NCBI GenBank assembly: GCA_029940245.1
Contig: JAOZRF010000166.1
Location: forward strand, 1-6,458
Direction of reading: 5' to 3'
DNA: 6,458 nucleotides
DNA from: Desulfobacula sp.
Lineage (GTDB): Bacteria; Desulfobacterota; Desulfobacteria; Desulfobacterales; Desulfobacteraceae
Both the position numbers and the translations under genes were made by a program. Below are positions 5,028 through 6,458 of this stretch, piece after piece (the first letter of the stretch is position 1; each line of letters begins with the position of its first letter). Below the pieces are notes generated by a model. The model saw only the letters and a program-made list of their open reading frames with translations, was not told where the DNA came from and searched no databases.

Positions 5028-6377
5028 ATGGGAATACTTTTTGGAACAGATGGTATCAGAGGTCTTGCAAACACATACCCCATAACCTGTGAACTTGCAT
5101 TAAAAACAGGGCAGGCCATTGGATTTTTTTCAAAAGAGAACGGACATGATGCAGTAATTATTGGAAAGGACACCCGGATTTCAGGAGATATGCTGGAGTC
5201 TGCCCTTGCTGCAGGGGTTGCTTCCACAGGTGTTGATGTATTGCTGGCAGGGGTCATACCAACACCCGGTGTGGCATATTTATGCTCGGTTATTAAAAAT
5301 GCCGGTGCTGGAATTGTCATATCTGCCTCCCATAACCCCTATCAGGATAATGGCATTAAGGTTTTTAAGGCGAGTGGCGAAAAACTTTCCGATAAACAGG
5401 AAGATAAACTTGAAGATTATATTCTTAATTCAAATATTGTTCCACAAGGAGATGTTGGTAAATTATCTGTAATTTCAGATAGTTTGAAAAGATACTCGGA
5501 TTTTTTGCTATCAAAGTTTCCCCCAAGGAAACATAATAAAAAATTAAAATTGATTATTGACTGTTCAAATGGTGCAGCATCAAAGATCAGCCATCTGGTG
5601 TTTAATAGCTCATTGTTCCGCGCTCAGTTTTTATTTGATTCCCCTGATGGAAAAAATATCAATCAAGCATGCGGATCACAGCATACAAAAGCGGTAAAAG
5701 AACAAGTAGTGATAGAAAAAGCAGATATTGGTCTTGCTTTTGATGGGGATGCAGACAGGTTGATTGCCGTTGATGAGAATGGTAACGAGATAACAGGAGA
5801 CAGGATTCTGGCGATTTACGCAAAGTTTGCACATCAAAAAGGGCGTTTGAATAACAATATAGTTGTAAGTACGATTATGAGTAATATTGGTTTAACCAGG
5901 GTGTTCGATAACCTGGGAATTAAACATATTAAATCCGATGTAGGAGATCGAAAAGTTCTCGATCAAATGAAAAAATCCGGTGCTGTTATGGGTGGCGAGG
6001 ATTCTGGGCACATCATTTTTTTAGATGTACATACAACTGGGGATGGTATGCTTTCAGCATTAAAGCTACTTGAGGTTATGATAGAAACAAATGAGTCTTT
6101 ATCCAGCCTTGCATCTATTATGAAGGTCTATCCCCAGGTACTAAAGAATGTAGAGGTACCTGAATCATCTCCTGATTTAATAAAGAATAAATTAGTTGCA
6201 GACACAATTCAAAACATTGAAAATAAGTTGAATGATAAGGGCAGGGTGTTGATTCGTTATTCCGGCACTCAACCTTTGCTTCGGGTCATGGTGGAAGGTC
6301 CGGATCAGGATTTGATCGAAAAATATTGTCTTGCTATTTGTAACAGCATTAAATCTGTTTTAAAAGATAAGTTATAA
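5028..6377 (+). CDS. glmM: Phosphoglucosamine mutase
   Basis: Cytoplasmic enzyme converting glucosamine-6-phosphate to glucosamine-1-phosphate, feeding UDP-GlcNAc for peptidoglycan and lipopolysaccharide. 449 residues, the normal GlmM length, with all four alpha-D-phosphohexomutase loops. The N-terminus FGTDGIRG (5-12) is typical of GlmM. The active-site phosphoserine is Ser101 in ISASHNP. The magnesium loop is DGDADR (239-244), the sugar-recognition loop is GEDSGH (323-328), and the phosphate-binding loop is RYSGTQP (410-416). That last loop has Gln415 where many members have Glu (SGTEP); the rest is intact, so activity is expected. The ATG at 5028 immediately precedes the conserved N-terminus and is the only sensible start. 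It probably shares a transcript with the beta-helix gene upstream, since the gap is short and holds no terminator or clear promoter. A general phosphomannomutase or phosphoglucomutase is less likely given the length and FGTDGIRG start. Confidence 0.96.
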   Translation: MGILFGTDGIRGLANTYPITCELALKTGQAIGFFSKENGHDAVIIGKDTRISGDMLESALAAGVASTGVDVLLAGVIPTPGVAYLCSVIKNAGAGIVISASHNPYQDNGIKVFKASGEKLSDKQEDKLEDYILNSNIVPQGDVGKLSVISDSLKRYSDFLLSKFPPRKHNKKLKLIIDCSNGAASKISHLVFNSSLFRAQFLFDSPDGKNINQACGSQHTKAVKEQVVIEKADIGLAFDGDADRLIAVDENGNEITGDRILAIYAKFAHQKGRLNNNIVVSTIMSNIGLTRVFDNLGIKHIKSDVGDRKVLDQMKKSGAVMGGEDSGHIIFLDVHTTGDGMLSALKLLEVMIETNESLSSLASIMKVYPQVLKNVEVPESSPDLIKNKLVADTIQNIENKLNDKGRVLIRYSGTQPLLRVMVEGPDQDLIEKYCLAICNSIKSVLKDKL

Positions 6378-6392
6378 GGGATAAGGTTAGAT

Positions 6393-6421
6393 TTGATAAC
6401 ATATTTTATTTTTCTTAAAAT
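6393..6421 (+). promoter_or_regulatory. Possible promoter for a gene beyond the right edge
   Basis: TTGATA (6393-6398), a 17-bp spacer and TAAAAT (6416-6421) each match the sigma70 hexamers at five of six positions. The region is extremely AT-rich, which inflates chance matches. No start codon with a ribosome-binding site follows inside the window. Confidence 0.35.
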
Positions 6422-6454
6422 TCAAATTTTTCAGTTTTACCACGGAATTTGAAT
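6420..6454. repeat. Inverted repeat ATTCAAATT / AATTTGAAT
   Basis: Perfect 9-bp arms at 6420-6428 and 6446-6454 with a 17-base interval; in RNA two G-U pairs could extend the stem to 11. There is no T-tract after it inside the window and the stem is AT-only apart from one C-G pair, so it is not a convincing terminator for glmM. It begins at the -10 of the possible promoter at 6393-6421, as an operator might. Confidence 0.6.
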
Positions 6455-6458
6455 AGGA

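Noticed and set aside
5161..5472. Second plus-strand open frame inside glmM
   Set aside because: It is a frame-shifted shadow of glmM with no start signal or recognisable features.
6371..6416. GTTAT...ATAAC stem followed by a T-rich stretch as the glmM terminator
   Set aside because: A 5-bp AT-rich stem with a 20-base loop is not stable, and the T-rich stretch is interrupted and not adjacent to the stem.
1..6458. Mobile elements, CRISPR, tRNA or rRNA genes
   Set aside because: No transposase-like protein, terminal repeats, regularly spaced repeats or RNA-gene signatures are visible on either strand.

Overview
The window is AT-rich bacterial chromosome with mostly housekeeping content and no sign of phage, transposon, CRISPR or RNA genes. 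Five protein genes fill it. Four are recognisable families: a calcium/sodium antiporter, a FabH-type ketoacyl-ACP synthase III, glucose-6-phosphate isomerase and phosphoglucosamine mutase. The fifth is a GlmU-like hexapeptide-repeat protein with an unusual C-terminal tail. The style of the proteins (a long FabH variant, a stand-alone GlmU-like beta-helix protein next to glmM, and low GC with AAA/TTT-rich codons) suggests an anaerobic deltaproteobacterium (Desulfobacterota, Desulfobacteraceae-like). This is an inference from protein flavour, not a search result.

Layout. Positions 1-903 (minus) hold a CaCA-family cation/calcium exchanger that runs off the left edge; it starts with TTG directly after an in-frame stop. 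Positions 904-1058 form a divergent control region with overlapping back-to-back sigma70-like promoters, a small palindrome and four perfect copies of a 7-bp repeat. fabH follows at 1059-2072 (plus). It converges, with a 19-bp gap, on pgi at 2092-3633 (minus), which has a good sigma70-like promoter at 3678-3706. A second divergent region (3634-3775) separates pgi from a two-gene plus-strand unit: the GlmU-like left-handed beta-helix protein (3776-4996) and, 31 bp later, glmM (5028-6377). The right end (6378-6458) carries a possible promoter and an inverted repeat, presumably for the next gene outside the window. No gene-free stretch exceeds about 155 bp.

How the genes fit. Pgi interconverts glucose-6-P and fructose-6-P. 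Fructose-6-P is the entry point to amino-sugar synthesis. GlmM converts glucosamine-6-P to glucosamine-1-P, which is the substrate that GlmU acetylates and uridylylates. A protein shaped like the acetyltransferase half of GlmU, but without the uridylyltransferase half and apparently without the standard catalytic histidine, is encoded immediately upstream of glmM. It is the least understood and most interesting object here. glmS is not in the window. fabH and the antiporter have no evident functional link to this sugar cluster.
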